The position numbers and the translations under genes are program-made. The notes under the pieces are model-generated. The model searched no databases and was not told the origin of the DNA. It saw only the letters and a program-made list of their open reading frames with translations. From assembly GCF_000004825.1 (NCBI RefSeq), contig NW_008805094.1:186001-250000 (forward strand): 64,000 bases of DNA, read 5' to 3'. Origin of the DNA: Heterostelium album PN500 (taxonomy: Eukaryota > Evosea > Eumycetozoa > Acytosteliales > Acytosteliaceae). Positions 34,805 through 46,944 of this stretch are shown here, in pieces (position 1 is the stretch's first letter; each line of letters begins with the position of its first letter).

Positions 34805-34862
<58 letters not shown>
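34805..34862. repeat. AAT microsatellite after COX16
   Basis: About 18 consecutive aat/ata units directly follow the COX16 stop codon, in the presumed 3' UTR. Copy number is likely variable between strains. Confidence 0.9.
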
Positions 34863-35084
34863 GTAAATCAATCTATCAATTAACTGGTTAATTATCAACA
34901 TTAAGTTCATGTTTGTTAATACAACCCCAATCTAGGTAAACAATTCAAATTTCACTTGTTTCTTATTTTAGAAATCATTTATTTGTTTCATCCATTCATT
35001 TCAAAAATAAATAAATCATAATATATACACCTTTTTTTGTAAATAAATAATAGATTGATTTATCTCGAACGTTCAATTTAAATA

Positions 35085-35497
35085 ATGTCGTCGTCATCGT
35101 CATCATCATCATCATCACAAGATAAAGTTGTACATAATAAAGATAAAAACTTTTCACTTACTCTAGAGAATGGTGGTATGTTAACAGTCTGACCTTCTAA
35201 TATATATATATATATATAAATATCTACAGTTGTCTTATTCTATTCTATGAATACGATATAGATGTTGCACATTTAGACTATAAGAGACAGGAGAATGAAT
35301 TTGATTTCTATCATACATTCGTACCTACTTCAGGTCGTGGTAAAGGTATTGCAGAGATTCTAGCAGGTTCAGCAATGAACTTTATTAAAGATACTGATTC
35401 GCGTGTCATCCTATCATGTTCATATCTCTCAGATAGATGGTTACCAAAGAACCCTGCTTTTACAAGATACGTCATAAAAGCATTCACAAAAAGATGA
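35085..35497 (+). CDS. NATD1/YjdJ-type small GNAT N-acetyltransferase
   Basis: Exons 35085-35175 and 35262-35497 (GTATGT donor, phase 1) give 108 aa. After a poly-Ser start encoded by tca/tcg repeats the protein reads DVAHLDYKRQENEFDFYHTF, then VPTSGRGKGIAEILAGSAMN, which is the acetyl-CoA pyrophosphate-binding loop (GRGKGIA), and ends LSCSYLSDRWLPKNPAF. This is the pattern of the short GNAT family that includes human NATD1 and bacterial YjdJ, about 95-110 residues long. Substrates of this family are poorly known. It lies 285 bp after COX16 on the same strand. Confidence 0.9.
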
Positions 35498-35647
35498 CTA
35501 TCTAATGATTCATCATCGAATCAACAACAACAACAACAACAACAACAGCTTATTTCTAAACTATAATTAATAAAGATCTATAGTTGTTATTATACACTAA
35601 ACTTTACTTTTATTACTTTGCTATAACTTGTTATAATAATATAAAGT

Positions 35648-38600
35648 TTAACTTGTTATTGGATGATATCTTAAACGTATTTGTTTCTCTTTCATTAGTT
35701 GTAAGATATCTTTGTGCTCGGCGGGTGTGAATAGTGTTGATAGTTGAGAAGAGAATGCAAGCATCCATATCGATTTCGACCAAGGTAGTTCTTTGATGGC
35801 TCGGTAGTAGAGTGCTTTGCACGCCTTTGGTCTTGAACGACTTCGCTCAAAGAGTATATACAATTGCCAGAGAATAATACTGTGTTTGGTAGCCGATGAC
35901 TTGATAGCACGTTCAAACAGCGATTTAATTCTGGTGCCTGCACCGATTCTATCCATCTCACAACGAAGAGAGAACAACCAGAAAATAGTACTATTACCAT
36001 AGTTTAATCTTTTACTTTTGTTATTATTATTACTACTACTCTTGTTGTTGTTATTGCTGTTGCTGTTGTTTGTCGTTAAACTTAAATCGAAATACTGACG
36101 TATTCTAATGGATGAAGATGTTGATCCTTCCCAATTCAAGAATGAACAGAGTAGCAGTGGATGATCGTAGTAATTGGCTAGTTGCTCAATGATAGTATTC
36201 TTTATGAGATACGGCGGTGAACCGATGATCGGTGCAAACTTGGTGATCATCTCGATGAACTTGACGGTGAGACGTTCGTGCTCAATCGGGTGGTGCTGAA
36301 TGTTGAGTGTCTCTGAGTTGATAGCACGTTTGAATATCGCGATTGCCGTGAGAAGATCGACAGTCAGCAACTTGTACATAATGTAGCATAGCCACTGGTC
36401 GATCGTAGACTTGTTCAGCTCCTCGTAATTCTTACTGGCAATGATCAAACGACTACCAGTAAGCGGCGTTGTCTTTGGTGAGTACGGTTGGAACGATCCC
36501 TCCACATAGCAACAAAGTATATGAATTGGCAACGAGAACATCTCTACAAACGACCGCTTTGAACGTATAAACTTTTTCAACAAACTCGTATCGTTGTTCA
36601 ACGTCTTGTAGATTGACTCGACCTCTATCCAACTATATTGTCTATATAGATAATCTATCGGTTGAATATTATTATTACTATTATTGTTTCCTTTTTGTTG
36701 TTGTTGCAATGTTGTTATTGCAGTTTGATATACTTTTCTAACTTCTTGTATCTTTTGTTGTTGGAATAGTAATGATGCGTAGCAATCGTAGAGTTTAGTT
36801 TCATTCCTGTTGGATTGTAGCAACTGAAGTAGTGTGGTAACAGCAATCTCCTTCTTACCGACCCAATTTAGAAACTGAACATAACTAATGATTAAATCAA
36901 TGTTCTTCTTGAACATATTCGATTGAATACACTGCTGGAATACTCTTACGATGAAATCGACTCTACTACTATGTAAGGGTTGTGGTTTCAATATTGAAAA
37001 TACATCTTTCCAAACAGGTTCCTGTTGTTGTTGCTGGTTTAAACCAATTGCACTGCTATCTACTTCCATCATTACTGCTGATGCTGCTGCTGTAGTAGTA
37101 GCTGTTTCTGATCTATCTTCTAACGTTTCGAAAAGTGTTGAGATGTTATCTTCAATCGAGTGGAATGATTCACGTCGCAATCTATGTGTATAAGGTAGCT
37201 TGATACGCTCACCAATGGAGAATGGCAGACCTAGGAACTCGAGGAATTGATATACCAAATATAGCTTATCTTCATCCTTTACCATTCTAAAGAGAATATC
37301 CTTAATATCGTCAAACAATACCAAACGATCGGTATCATGTGACTCTTCATCGGGTATCTCTAACACTCTCGAGGGTATCCACCTATTCAACTCTGACTCC
37401 ATCTCCTTCTCTGACCACTCTAACCATTCTTTCTTTTCATTTCTCTCTTTCACTTCTACTTCTACCTCCATCTTATCATTAGACTCTCCTTCTTCTTCTA
37501 CTTCTTCAACTTGTTGTTGTTTCTGTTCATTATCTAAATCATCAACATCGACATCATCTGGTTTGTTTTCAACTTTCAAATTGAATATATCTTGTTGATC
37601 GATTTGTTGTTGTCTTTGAATGGTTTGTTGCTCTTCTAACTCTTGCTCCCTTAGCAGTTCCTCCATCTCTTCGATGGTGAGTTGTGTTTCGTTGTCGACG
37701 CGATTGTTAAGCCAACCTTGTGCTTCGCTCTCTCCTACTCTTGGCAACTCTGCCTCCCAAAACAATTTGAAACTGCGAAGTATCTGTTGCTGTTGATTGG
37801 CACGCTCCAAATGCACCGGTAGGAAACAGTTGAATTCAATCAGCGATTGATACATTCCGATGGCACGCTCTGTGTAGCCAGCATGTCGCTCGAACCTTGC
37901 CCACTGTCCAACGAAGCCGAGTAGCGCTTCCTCGACCTTGCCAACGCTCGCCATAAACCCGTGATCCCTAGGTTTCAACGTTCTGCGCTTGGCGAGCAAC
38001 AGTTGAACCAACCTCGCGAAATGTTGTCGCGTATCGCCAATCGTGAAAACAGCGAAATTCGACATATTAAAAGAGGTATACTCTCTCCATAGATCCTCGG
38101 AAATCAAGTCATCTACATTAGATGACGATGAAGATGATGCTGCACTGTATTCAAGTGAACGTCGTTCTATGACACGCGACCACAATTGGCGAACTTGCTC
38201 ACTATCCCATATCTCTTGTGCCAGTCGTAAGTAGCGGATTGTCAATTCGTCGGAATCGGGATTCATTGCGAGTGCACTCCTATAGATCGACAGCTTCTTC
38301 TCAACGATTGGAATACGAGCACGTTGTGATCGCTTCGTACTGAACACCAAGAAATGATCTTGATAGTCTGCCAACTCTATCCATCTATCGATATCATTAG
38401 GTGATCGCTCCACCGCTGAATTCAACTCTGCATTTCTCTTTAGAATTAAGGTATGTTCATCTAGATTATTATTCTCTCCATCTCCATCCTTATCTTCATT
38501 ACCATTACTATTACTACTACTACTATCTAATAATTCAATATAATCTAAATGTAACTTGAATGGATCTATTGTAAAAGATACACCAACACCTGATTTTATC

Positions 38601-39535
38601 AACTTTATAGTTGATGTTGTTGATGTTGATTGTGATTTGAAATATCTATCTATTTGACTATTATGATCGGATGAATACTGACGTAAAGGTACCAATGTGA
38701 CACCACTCTTTGTTGTGAACTTCAACTCCATATCTAAACCGATCACCGTCGATCTATCATATCTATAACTTAATGTATCTTTTGGTGGATTGGTAGTTGC
38801 TGACTTTAACGATAGATTACCTCTATAGTCATTCTCATACCAATCTGTTTCATCTTTATAATTATATGTTAACCTTTAAATGATAATAAAATAATAATAA
38901 GTTAGTAATGTTGTTTCTATTTCCTTATATTTCTTCTCTTCTTATTATATTTGTAATCACTTCACTTACAATTGATTTTGTTGTTGTTTTTGTTTATAAG
39001 ATAATTCAAGTTTCAACTTTTTCTTTTTCAGCTTCTCTTTTTTCTTTTGTTTTTTACGTTTCTTTGAGTTATCATTATCGTCGCTACTACTTGAATGATG
39101 ATGATCATCATCGTCGTCACTAGACTGATTCATATAATCTCTAACTCTTTCATAGGCAACTATATCTTTGTTTATACCATCTTTCTTTGATTTCGATGTA
39201 GACTTTGATACTGATGTTGAAGTTTGACCATTATTATCATTACCATTACCATTACTACCATCATCATCATCGAAAAAGTCAGCGGCTGTCTTTCTCTTTG
39301 GTGGTTGTGGAGGTGGTGGTGGAGGTACTAATGGTAATGTATTATCTGATGGTGGTGGAGGTGGTGGTGGTGGAGGTTGCAATGAATCCTCTACAGCTGG
39401 AGGTGGTGGAGGTGGTGGAGGTGGTGGTATTGCATCTTCTGAAGATGGTGCTGGTAGCAGTGGCGGTGGAACAGAATTCTTTAAAAGAGGTTGTTTAGAA
39501 TAGGCTGGAAATAATGGTGGTGGTCTTTGACTCAT
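35648..39535 (-). CDS. nrde2: NRDE2 homologue (nuclear RNA regulation, HAT-repeat protein)
   Basis: Exons 39535-38970 and 38873-35648 (GTAAGT donor, phase 2) give 1263 aa, near the usual 1150-1200. The N-terminus is Pro-rich with three poly-Pro runs, then an acidic/Ser region and a Lys-rich stretch (KKRKKQKKKEKLKKKKLKLE), as in NRDE2. The spliced sequence LTYNYKDETDWYENDYRGNL matches the conserved region before the core. The core starts SPNDIDRWIELADYQDHFLV and continues as HAT-like helical repeats (IYRSALAMNPDSDELTIRYL, LWREYTSF) to the end, interrupted by a Q/E/D-rich insert at about 560-640. NRDE2 works with MTR4 and the exosome in metazoans and in nuclear RNAi in worms. Codons are more balanced in the conserved core than in the inserts. 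Confidence 0.9.
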
Positions 39536-42104
39536 TACATTTATTATTCTCAATCTAATGTATGATGATATAGAGATAGCAGATGTGATAAATAAGCAAA
39601 GTAAACTCTAATTAAGTTAACTACTGCACCATCAAAGATTTAAAATTAAAAAATTAAAAATTAAAAATTAGAATCACTTTTGTTTTTCAAGTCGGCTGTC
39701 TCTTTTTATTTATTCATGAAAGTTCTCAAATTCACCAATATTTTTAAGCAAACAATAATTATCTATTTATATAAGCTAATTAAATTATCATTGCAATTTA
39801 CAAAAAATACATAATAAAAAAACTAAAGATTAATTTGATTTGTTTATAAGAATTAACTAAGAAATAACATAACTATTAAATGAATTTTTTATATAATTAT
39901 TAGGTCGGTTTTTATTAGATTCACAATTCCCTTTATTTTTAAGGAAATAACAAAATATCTGTATATTTTTAAGAGATATTATCGATAGTAAAGGAAAGTG
40001 CAATCAAACTCTCACTAGAAAATTCAAAAAAGAATTTCTCACGAAAATAAATAAGACTTTTTATTTTTCTTCGCAAGTTGTTTGTTCCTTTATTTTTTTT
40101 AAGATTGGTTGATCAACAAACTTTAACTTTACTATTGGTATTAACCTATAATTCATAGGTGTTTTTTAAATGAATTGATCATCTTTAATTATTGATTTTT
40201 TTGATTTTTTTTAAAATTTAATTTTGATTGAATTTGTTTGGTTGATAAACATTGAGGGGAATAAAAATTGAAGTTCAAATAGTCAAACCTTAAATCGACG
40301 AAGTGTGTCATCGAAGAGAAAAAAAAAACACAACAAAAAAATTCCTCTGATTCCTTTTTTTTTTAGTTTTTTTTTTAAAAAAAAAAAAAAATTTTAGAGC
40401 ACTTAACAAAAAGTGATATCACACTTCATTTCAATCTTTTTCAGAAAAGTTATTATTATTATTATTAATAGTTTGTTATTTTTATATATTTATATTGACA
40501 GATTCATTAGATAGGTAAGATTTAAAAAGCTAACTCCTCAAAAGCGTTTGATTATCAGTTCTCTAAAGTTAACAACAGGTCAGTCTTTATAAAAAAAAAC
40601 AAATAACCTAACAAATCAGTCAATCAACATTTATAACAATTCAAACAAACAAATCAAATCAAAACAAATCAAATCAAAACAAATCAAATCAAAACAAATC
40701 AAACCCAACCAAAGAAAGAAAGAAAAAGTCAATTTGTTTTGTTTTTTCATCCACCAATATAATCTTCTTCGTTTTAAGTAATCATAATATAAAAATCTAC
40801 TTCATATATCCTATTCCCCTATTCCTCCTTTCAGATTCAATGTCTATTTCAAAATTAGTTGAACAAAGTTTAAAGTTTTTTGTTGATCAGTCGAAAAAAA
40901 AAAAATAGTAAACAATAATACAATAATAACAATATAGATCAGATAGATAAATTTCATAGTTTATTTATTTTGGATTGTATAAGTTTGGACTATTTATATA
41001 TGTTCAAGATGAAAGAAATGATTAAAATAAGCAATTCATTTAAACATGTGATTGTGAATATTTTAATATTCCTAACTCACACCAAAAATAAATAAACATC
41101 ACATTATTCCAATACCAAATTTAAACACTTATTTTTATGACAAGTTCTCAAAAGTCTTTGTCACCAATTCAATCACAGTGTGTTTTGTTGCAACAAAATT
41201 GACCACAAACAAACACCCATCACCAAAAACAAAATAAAATAAACTAAATTCAATCCAACCACAAAACAAAAAAAAAAAAACAACAAAAAAAAAAAAAAAA
41301 AAAATTAAATAGATAGTTTAAAAATAAATGTGTTAAAAAATGAATATGATCAATTCAACAACTAAAGTTGACTTGAAAGAAAATAATAATAATTTTTAAT
41401 TTAATCATCATATGATTTATTTTGTAATGGTGCACAGGTATATTATTTTTATATGTATTTATCTTTGTACATGCTTATTTGTTTTGTTCTTATACATCTA
41501 GATTCTCTTTCTAACCCCAAACGAAAGAATAATATTATAATCTAAAAAATAAAATATAAAAGAAAAACAAAACATAAAAAAAAACATATTTTTATCATAT
41601 GATTTGACAGATAACCAGTCTCATTCATTCTTCACCAATCACAAAATCATTTACCAAAAAAAAAAAGCAGCAAAAAAATTGGATTCAAAATCATTTTTCC
41701 AGGCAATCCAAAAACAAAACAAAACAAAACAAAACTAAACTTACCCAATCTTAAACATTACATTACAATCAATTGATTTATCATATTATATTATATTTAT
41801 AAATATTGACTCTTTTTTTTTTTTAAATTTATTTCAATTTTATTTTAATTTTAATTTTAGATTTTTTTTAGCATTACAGTAAATAAATCAGTCAGTTAGA
41901 ATATTCAAACAATAATTAGTTAGTTTTCAAGTTTTTATAAATATAGACATCACTTCCTCTCTCTCTCTTTCTTTTTTAATAGTAAAATACTTTTTTGTAA
42001 TTGGAAATACTTTTCTCCTCCATCAACACTTCCACTACACACCACTCAACCACTCCATCATCAGCTGATAATCAGACATCGTCATCATCACCATCACACG
42101 AAAA
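39536..42104. other. Long AT-rich divergent intergenic region
   Basis: The 2.57 kb lie between the starts of NRDE2 (-) and the coiled-coil membrane protein (+). They contain many A/T runs (40375-40394, 41270-41304), a 15-bp minisatellite at 40651-40703, CAAAA repeats near 41710-41735, and a pyrimidine-rich patch with CT repeats at 41955-41975 before the plus-strand start. The C-rich stretch 42020-42090 just upstream of the ATG is probably 5' UTR. No open frame deserves a call. Two short blocks resemble leader exons separated by introns, but nothing proves transcription. Confidence 0.5.
40651..40703 (+). repeat. 15-bp minisatellite
   Basis: The unit aaatcaaatcaaaac occurs three times exactly (40651, 40666, 40681) and then partially from 40696. 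It is non-coding and may be part of the upstream region of the plus-strand gene. Confidence 0.85.
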
Positions 42105-44916
42105 ATGTTTTCAGCACTGATCTACCTATCGATTGCAGTTGGATCGATTGCATATCTATACTACTTCTTTGTTATAAAGCCAGACAATACCTACAAGGGT
42201 GCTCTCCAGAAGGCTCAACAAGCTAAGCTCCAACAACACACAACACAAAACGCTGCGCCAACAACCAAGAAGCAAGCAACCAACAACACCACAAAGAAGA
42301 CTCAAAAGCCAAAATCAAAACCAACTCCAACCCCAACTCCAACACCAGCTCCAAAGGCTGTTGAGCAACCAAAGAAAGTTGAGGAGCCAAAGAAGGCTGT
42401 TGAGCAACCAAAGAAAGCTGTTGAGCAACCAAAGAAAGCTGCCGCCACTCCAGTTGTTGAACAACCAAAGAAGGCTGCTGAACAACCAAAGAAGGCTGCT
42501 GAACAACCAAAGAAGGTAGTTGAAGAGCCAAAGAAAGTTGTTGAGCAACCAAAGAAAGTCGTTGAAGAACCAAAGAAAGTTGTTGAACAACCAAAAAAGG
42601 TAGTCGAACAACCAAAGAAAGTCGTTGAACAGCCAAAGAAAGGTAAATACATTATTCTTTTTCAAGATTCAAGATCTTTGAGAAATATTTAATATTAATG
42701 TTTTGAAATCAACAAAATAACAATCAATCCAGCTGTCGAACAACCAAAGAAATCAAATAATGCTACTACAGTAATCAATTTACCAAAGAAGGACACATTG
42801 TTTGTAAATGCCGATGCAGCCAAGCCAATGAAACCAATCAAGGAGGAGAAGATTGATTTCTCTAGTTGGGAGGTCGTCAAGCAACCACCAACCGAGTTGG
42901 AGAAGTTGTCGACTTTGAGAAAGCGTTTGAATGAGACAGAGTCGATGCTTCGTAAGGAGCGTGAAGACAATGTTTTCAAGATCAATTTGCAACACGACCA
43001 AATCATCCAGCTGCAAGTCGCCAAGGAGTCGTCGGAGGCACGTCTCTACGAGCGTATCAAGTCGTTGGAGACTCAGATCCAATCGGGTGCACCAGTCGTC
43101 GCCCAAGACACTTCACTCCACCAATTCAACTACGTGGCCAACATGGCTCAACGTGATCACCCAGCTGTTGAAGCGGTTCGTCGTGAGCGTGATCAACTCT
43201 CGTCAGAGTTGGCAGAGCTCCAACAAAAGTTGGAATCAGTGCAATCGGAACACTCACAACAGTTACAAGAGGAGTTGCGACGTGAGCGTGAAACACTTGG
43301 TGGTCAAGCCGGACAACTCCAACAAAAGTTGGATCAGTTGAAGAAGGACAGCAAGAGCCGTGAGGAATCATTGCAACAACAGATCGATACCATCCAGAAG
43401 GAGAAGGACGCCATGCTCCAGTCGAGCACTGAATTCAGCGGTAATATATTGACTCTCCAGAACGAGAAGAAGTCGTTCATCGAGAAGTTGGCAGAGAAGG
43501 AGTCGTTCATTGCCGAGCTCAGCCAGAAGATCAAGGAGTTCGAGACACAAGAGGAACTCGAAGACAAGCGTGCATCACACGAGGTTGCCGAGCGTGATTT
43601 CCAAATCGAGAAGTTGCAAGATCAACTCGAAGACAAGTCCAAAGAGATTCAATCGTTGAAGCAACAGTTGGATGGAAAGAACACCGAAGTTGAATCACTC
43701 AAATCCGCAGATTCAACTGTCAACTCACAAATCACCGATTTGAAGAGTCAATTGGACGCCAAGACTGCTGAAGTCGATACTTTGAAGGGAGAGAACACTA
43801 CTGTCAACAGTCAAATCACCGATTTGAAGAGTCAATTGGATAGCAAGAATTCAGAGATCGATACTTTAAAGGGAGAGAACACTACTGTCAATGGTCAAAT
43901 CACCGACTTGAAGAGTCAATTGGATGCCAAGAATGCCGAAGTTGAATCACTCAAGTCTGCTGACTCCACTGTCAACAGTCAGATCACCGATTTGAAGAGT
44001 CAATTGGATGCCAAGAATGCTGAAGTCGAAACTTTGAAGGGAGAGAACACCACTGTCAACGGTCAAATCACTGACTTGAAGAGCCAATTGGATGCCAAGA
44101 ATGCCGAAGTTGAATCACTCAAATCTGCCGACTCCACCGTCAACTCACAAATCACCGACTTGAAGAGCCAATTGGATGCCAAGAACTCAGAGATTGACAC
44201 TTTGAAGGGAGAGAACACCACTGTCAACGGTCAAATCACTGACTTGAAGAGTCAATTGGATGCCAAGAACTCAGAGATTGATACTTTGAAGGGAGAGAAC
44301 ACTGCCGTCAACGGTCAAATCACCGACTTGAAGAGCCAGTTGGATGCCAAGAATGCCGCCGACTCCACCGTCAACGATCAAATCACCGACTTGAAGAGCC
44401 AGTTGGACAATAAGAACTCGGAGATCGATACTTTGAAGGCCGAAAACACCGCCGTCAACAGCCAGATCACCGACTTGAAGAATCAAATCTCCACCAAGGA
44501 GAGCGAGTTGCAATCACTCCACGCCGGCAACGACCAAGCTGCCGAGTTGAGAAACCAGATCGAGTTGAAGTCCTCCGAGATCTACACCTTACAGACCGAG
44601 AATACCGCTGTCAAGAGCCAGTTGCAATCGAAGGATTCGGAACTCGCCAGCCTCCAATCGGAGCACTCCACTGTCAACAGTCAAATCACCGACTTGCGTC
44701 AACAACTCTCTGCCAAGGACAGCGAGTCAGAATCACTTAGAAACCAACACAATGGTGCACTCGAACAGTTGCGCCAACAACTCGAGCAATCGGCCAATCA
44801 AATCAAGAGCGAACTCTCCTCGGAAGTAGAGAAACTCCAATCTGAAAAATCACAATTGCAACAAGACAACGAACGTATTCAAACTCAACTGAAAGAATTA
44901 GAAAAGAAATTGGAAG

Positions 44917-44960
<44 letters not shown>

Positions 44961-45263
44961 AATAATAGTGTAAGATTAAATGGATCATCTGAAAAGTCAG
45001 ATGTTCTTCAAGAATTGCAAGATCGTCTCGATGAGGAGAAGGCTCGTACCGACGTTATCAACCAACAACTCGACAAGGAAAGAAGCAACAAGGATAACAT
45101 CGAAAAGGAATACCAAAAGGTACAACAAACATACAGCGACCTCAAAGTCCAATACGATCAATTGGTCAACGACAAACAAGCAACCGAGAAAAAACTCGTC
45201 ATCACACAAAATCTTCTTGAACGTTTTAGATCCTCAAGTCAGCAAACAACACCCGTCTCATAA
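42105..45263 (+). CDS. Membrane-anchored Lys-repeat coiled-coil protein (p180/kinectin-like layout)
   Basis: Exons 42105-42642 and 42733-45263 (phase 1) give 1022 aa. Residues 4-23 (ALIYLSIAVGSIAYLYYFFV) are one membrane segment close to the N-terminus, followed by basic sequence and a tandem repeat of VEQPKK/VEEPKK units (about residues 84-190). From about 240 to the end the protein is predicted coiled coil, including a block of ten 28-residue repeats (about 510-770; NSQITDLKSQLDAKNAEVES type) and a poly-Gln run. An N-terminal anchor, a basic repeat and a long coiled coil match animal ribosome receptor p180 (RRBP1) and kinectin of the rough ER. Sequence identity is limited to composition, so this may be convergent. 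High GC3 suggests strong expression. Confidence 0.85.
42358..42640 (+). repeat. VEQPKK/VEEPKK coding repeat
   Basis: A 21-24 bp unit gttgagcaaccaaagaaa with small changes is repeated about a dozen times and continues for one unit beyond the intron (42733). The translation alternates acidic/aliphatic and Pro-Lys-Lys residues and is strongly basic overall. The analogous repeat in p180 binds ribosomes; here that role is inferred. Confidence 0.85.
43722..44540 (+). repeat. 84-bp tandem coding repeat of the coiled coil
   Basis: Units start at 43722, 43806, 43890, 43974, 44058, 44142, 44226, 44310, 44373 and 44457. All steps are 84 bp except one of 63 bp. Each full unit encodes 28 residues, four heptads. 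Two variant types alternate (ESLKSADSTV and DTLKGENTTV), which points to duplication of paired units. Confidence 0.95.
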
Positions 45264-46101
45264 CCTTTAAAATATATAAATTTAAATAAATTAATAAATT
45301 AATAATAACATAACAATAACAACAATAATTATATTTTTGGATTTAAAACGAAACTTTGTTTTTCAGGCAAAGAAAAAGAAATAAGAATTTTATAGTTTTT
45401 ATTTTTATTAATTTTTATTAATTTCGTGTGATTAGGGACTGGATCATTTTGTGTGTATGGTATGTGTGTGGTGAATTGAATTGATCAATCGGAATTGATC
45501 TTAAAATAAAATAAAAAGTGTTAAGATGAGATTGATAGTTGCAACGTGTTAAATTAAATTTAAATGTACCAGTTTTATTAATAATATTTGTGGAGATATA
45601 CACAAAAGTAATTTGAATAGAGTCAATTGAGGCAATAACATTATTGAACATCGATGTTTTGGTGTTCATATTGCAACATTTTTATCGATGGGATTTCGTA
45701 AACTAAAAACAGAGATGTAAGTGGTTGAAGCTATTTTCAAAGATAATCCAAAATTCAATTGGTTCAATGGTGGAGCTCTAACATCCAAATCAACTGTTGT
45801 TTTACACTTGAAAGGGGAGAGAATATAGGAACATGACCTTTTGATGGAGATAGTTTATGCACTGTTTTGTTAAATAACTAATTATTTTAGCGGTTATATA
45901 ATCCAATCTGATTCAATCTAGTTAAATTAATATTAATATTAATATTAAATCTTTGTTGCTTAAGAAAAAAAAACATTATATAAAGAGATAAGACCTCTTC
46001 AATATTTATTAATTAATTATAAAAACAAACAAACAAAACTAAAACAAACAAATACATAAACAATAATTTTAACATTATATATAAATAAACTACAATTAAA
46101 A
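45264..46101. other. Intergenic region with a possible small or decayed minus-strand gene
   Basis: AT-rich flanks surround a stretch (45444-45835) with coding character on the minus strand, described separately. The right part, 45880-46100, holds TATA-like sequence (45970-45985) before the next plus-strand gene. Confidence 0.45.
45444..45669 (-). CDS. Possible small spliced gene, or 3' part of a decayed gene
   Basis: From the ATG at 45669, exon 45669-45570 joins exon 45499-45444 (donor GTACAT, acceptor TTTTAAG, phase 1) to give 51 codons (MNTKTSMFNNVIASIDSIQI ... IHHTHTIHTK). Directly upstream on the same strand, 45835-45672 is open for about 60 codons without an ATG and has varied composition (VDLDVRAPPLNQLNFGLSLK, IASTTYISVFSLRNPIDKNV) before a TGA. 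The two parts read like one beta-rich protein in different frames, so a degraded gene is as likely as a functional small one. I do not recognise a family. Confidence 0.3.
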
Positions 46102-46608
46102 ATGAAATCAAATATTTACTTTACTTTATTGGTTGTATTATCTTTGACGATGGCTGCTGTATCGTTGGTACAGTCGGCCAGTCTTGAAGCAGGTACCTAT
46201 GCCGGATCGATCTATAATTGCTCGGTGAATAGCAGTACCGCCATCGGTTATTACTCGTTCTATGTGGAGCCAAACAATACTATCGGATCGAACGGCGTCA
46301 ACAATGGAACGGTCAGTGCCAATACGACATTGGTATTCTCACCGAGCAACTACACATTGACCAACAATGCCATTTCATCACCGACCATCGGTTGTTGGAC
46401 CTACACTGTCTCTAACACCTCCGTTTGGACTATCTACTTCCCATTCGACAACAATGCTACATGTACTTCGACCTGTACCAATGTCTATGCCAACCTTACA
46501 TTCACACCAGCACAAACCAATAGTGACTCATCGAACAATACCAACCTACTTTCACCACTAACAGGTCTAATCTTTACAATAATTTTATTTATAACATTAT
46601 TACTTTAA
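46102..46608 (+). CDS. Small secreted, probably GPI-anchored glycoprotein
   Basis: Single exon of 168 aa. A signal peptide (MKSNIYFTLLVVLSLTMAAV, cleavage probably after SLVQSA near residue 26) is followed by a Thr/Ser/Asn-rich domain with at least ten N-x-S/T sites and four or more Cys (YNCSV, IGCWTY, ATCTSTCTN) that could form disulfides. The last 17 residues (LTGLIFTIILFITLLL) are hydrophobic with nothing after them, preceded by a Ser/Asn-rich stretch: the usual GPI-anchor signal. Families of this kind are abundant at the dictyostelid surface. The exact role is unknown. Codons are GC-richer than the flanks, suggesting good expression. Confidence 0.85.
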   Translation: MKSNIYFTLLVVLSLTMAAVSLVQSASLEAGTYAGSIYNCSVNSSTAIGYYSFYVEPNNTIGSNGVNNGTVSANTTLVFSPSNYTLTNNAISSPTIGCWTYTVSNTSVWTIYFPFDNNATCTSTCTNVYANLTFTPAQTNSDSSNNTNLLSPLTGLIFTIILFITLLL

Positions 46609-46944
46609 TTTTTAAAAATTAAAATTAAATAAATTAAGATATCTTCTTAATTTGGATTGAATCAGATTAGTTAATTATTGATATATTGATTTGTGTGTGT
46701 ATAAATATATCTTCAGCAATGAAATAAACAGTCACACAAAAATGAAAGAGGCTAAAATAAATTATGCAAAAAAAAAACTTGATTAATTTTGATTTTTTTC
46801 AATTTCTTAAATTTTCGTTCGTTTTTTATTTTATTTTTTTTTTGTTTTTTTTTATTTTATTTTTTTTTTCAATCATTTTATATAAATAATATATTATTTT
46901 TATATATTAAGAATATTAAAAGATAATTATATATATAGACAAAA
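46609..46944. other. Spacer with long T runs
   Basis: The 3' flank of the glycoprotein gene and the promoter region of WDR43. T-rich runs at 46795-46870 followed by TATA-like sequence at 46885-46935 give the typical dictyostelid core promoter look. No coding sequence. Confidence 0.5.

Noticed and set aside
42223-42665. Several minus-strand frames opposite the VEQPKK repeat
   Set aside because: Repeats with a unit length divisible by three keep all frames open; these are shadows of the plus-strand gene.
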